DNA from: Siphlonurus alternatus
Taxonomy: Eukaryota; Arthropoda; Insecta; Ephemeroptera; Siphlonuridae
Length of the DNA stretch: 64,000 bases
Direction: 5' to 3'
Assembly: GCA_949825025.1 (NCBI GenBank)
Contig: OX463788.1
Span: forward strand, 19,781,799 to 19,845,798
In this document: positions 41,234 to 64,000 of the stretch, in pieces
How positions within the stretch are numbered: the first letter of the stretch is position 1
Layout: every line of letters starts with the position of its first letter
The notes under the pieces: model-generated
Database searches by the model: none
The model's input: only the letters and a program-made list of their open reading frames with translations
Told to the model about the DNA's origin: nothing
Translations under genes and position numbers: made by a program

Positions 41234-41238
<5 letters not shown>

Positions 41239-41270
<32 letters not shown>
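41239..41270. repeat. (TA)n microsatellite
   Basis: A TA run of about 32 bp. Confidence 0.95.
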
Positions 41271-41271
<1 letters not shown>

Positions 41272-41877
41272 CCAACCATCCTCTCAGCTCTTTGCATCAA
41301 TTAGATGTCACCATAAATGTGCTAGCAGCTAGGTCTGGCTTTGAGGTGATGAGGGGTCATTGAGCCCAATAACACATTTTTGTGTTGACTGATGTCTACA
41401 TTTTGAAAATTGTGTACATCACAAATTTACAGAAAATATAAAACACACTAAAGGGAGCATAGTTAATTAACTTACAAAAAATTAAGATTTCAAAGTGTAT
41501 AGTTTGAGACGATTTATATAACTATTTTGTACCCTAGTTTTACCATGGAAAAAATGTATATTTGTTGCATAATATTTTTATTCCTGATTTTTATTTACCC
41601 CCACTGATAGTTTTTATTTATTTTTTATTTTTTAATACCGACATACAAAACTAAAATGATAAATTATATTCACTCTGATGATTAAATTAAAAACAATGGA
41701 AGGAGGATGGGTTACAGAAACCAGATTAATATATAATGTAAGACAAGACAGCTCTAAAAAATTTAAAGTATTTACACATTAGCTAACATAGCAGTAATTA
41801 AGTTAGCTGACTGACATGCATTTTAAAGCCAGTAAGATTCATTCCTTCTTCTCTTCCGATCAGACTGCCCAGATTAG

Positions 41878-63684
<21,807 letters not shown>

Positions 63685-64000
63685 CTGAAAATACGAAGAT
63701 TATTTTATTAATAATTACATTCTATTTATAACTTTATAATTAAAGTTAATGTATATTAAATACATCACATATATAATTATTTTGTCATAGTTATATAGTC
63801 ACATACATAATATATCATATAATTTAATTAATGAATTTAATATTCATATAAATAATTCCAACTTGCTTCTTTTATTCTCATGAGAGATAAGACATAAGCA
63901 TACCGATAGCTTTCTTAATTATCGGTTGCAAAAAGCGCACGTTAAGTGGCAATTTAATATTTCATATCGGTTGTGCTTTCAACTGTCAACACTGTAAGTT
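63685..64000. other. TOX-like intron, no feature seen
   Basis: AT-rich sequence upstream (in the minus sense) of the polyQ exon; no exon or repeat recognised. Confidence 0.5.

Larger units (their letters stand above)
32660..41877. other. Intergenic region between convergent Culd-like and TOX-like genes
   Basis: Apart from the MITEs and microsatellites listed separately, this is AT-rich sequence without recognisable exons. It should contain the 3' UTRs of both genes. Minus-strand AATAAA-like signals for the TOX-like gene appear near 41620. Confidence 0.5.

Overview
The window is nuclear DNA from an animal. It is AT-rich, with long introns, dense microsatellites and many foldback transposons. 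No organism name can be read from it. The best taxonomic clue is a short secreted or membrane protein with the cysteine layout of the DM4/12 family, which is mainly an arthropod family. An arthropod with a large repeat-rich genome is therefore most likely; a chelicerate such as a horseshoe crab is plausible but not shown.

Three spliced genes can be assembled from exons whose phases agree. (1) 3927-4970, plus strand: the last three exons of a DM4/12-like gene; its 5' end was not found. (2) 14217-32345, plus strand: a complete or nearly complete 14-exon gene for a single-pass membrane protein of about 1069 residues. It has a signal peptide, three CUB-like regions, one LDL-receptor class A repeat, a transmembrane helix, and a long cytoplasmic tail with three PPxY motifs. 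This is the architecture of insect Culd. (3) 63684 down to 41878, minus strand: the last seven exons of a TOX-family HMG-box transcription factor, with polyglutamine tracts on both sides of the HMG box and the conserved Cys-rich C-terminus. Genes 2 and 3 converge on a 9.5 kb stretch (32346-41877) with no convincing gene.

The rest is mostly mobile DNA. A Penelope-like element (9825-12158) has an intact RT plus GIY-YIG region between 334 bp inverted repeats. A non-LTR retrotransposon (59043-60752) is 5'-truncated and ends in an (AAAT)n tail; decayed pieces of similar elements lie at about 5.7, 7.6, 12.5, 20.5, 43.6 and 48.7 kb. Two hAT-like elements have perfect 8 bp target duplications (44054-45611 and 61273-61765). 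There are at least ten families of palindromic MITEs, a 5S-rRNA-derived SINE family (three copies), tRNA-derived SINEs, and a hammerhead-ribozyme-like motif (45957-45999).

The three genes show no operon-like or functional link. The most interesting points are a GC-AG intron in the Culd-like gene, whose retention would remove all PPxY motifs; the 5S-derived SINE family; the hammerhead-like core; the inverted-repeat Penelope element; and the crowding of perfect hairpins in introns close to exons. I found no CRISPR array, operon, functional tRNA or intact rRNA gene.
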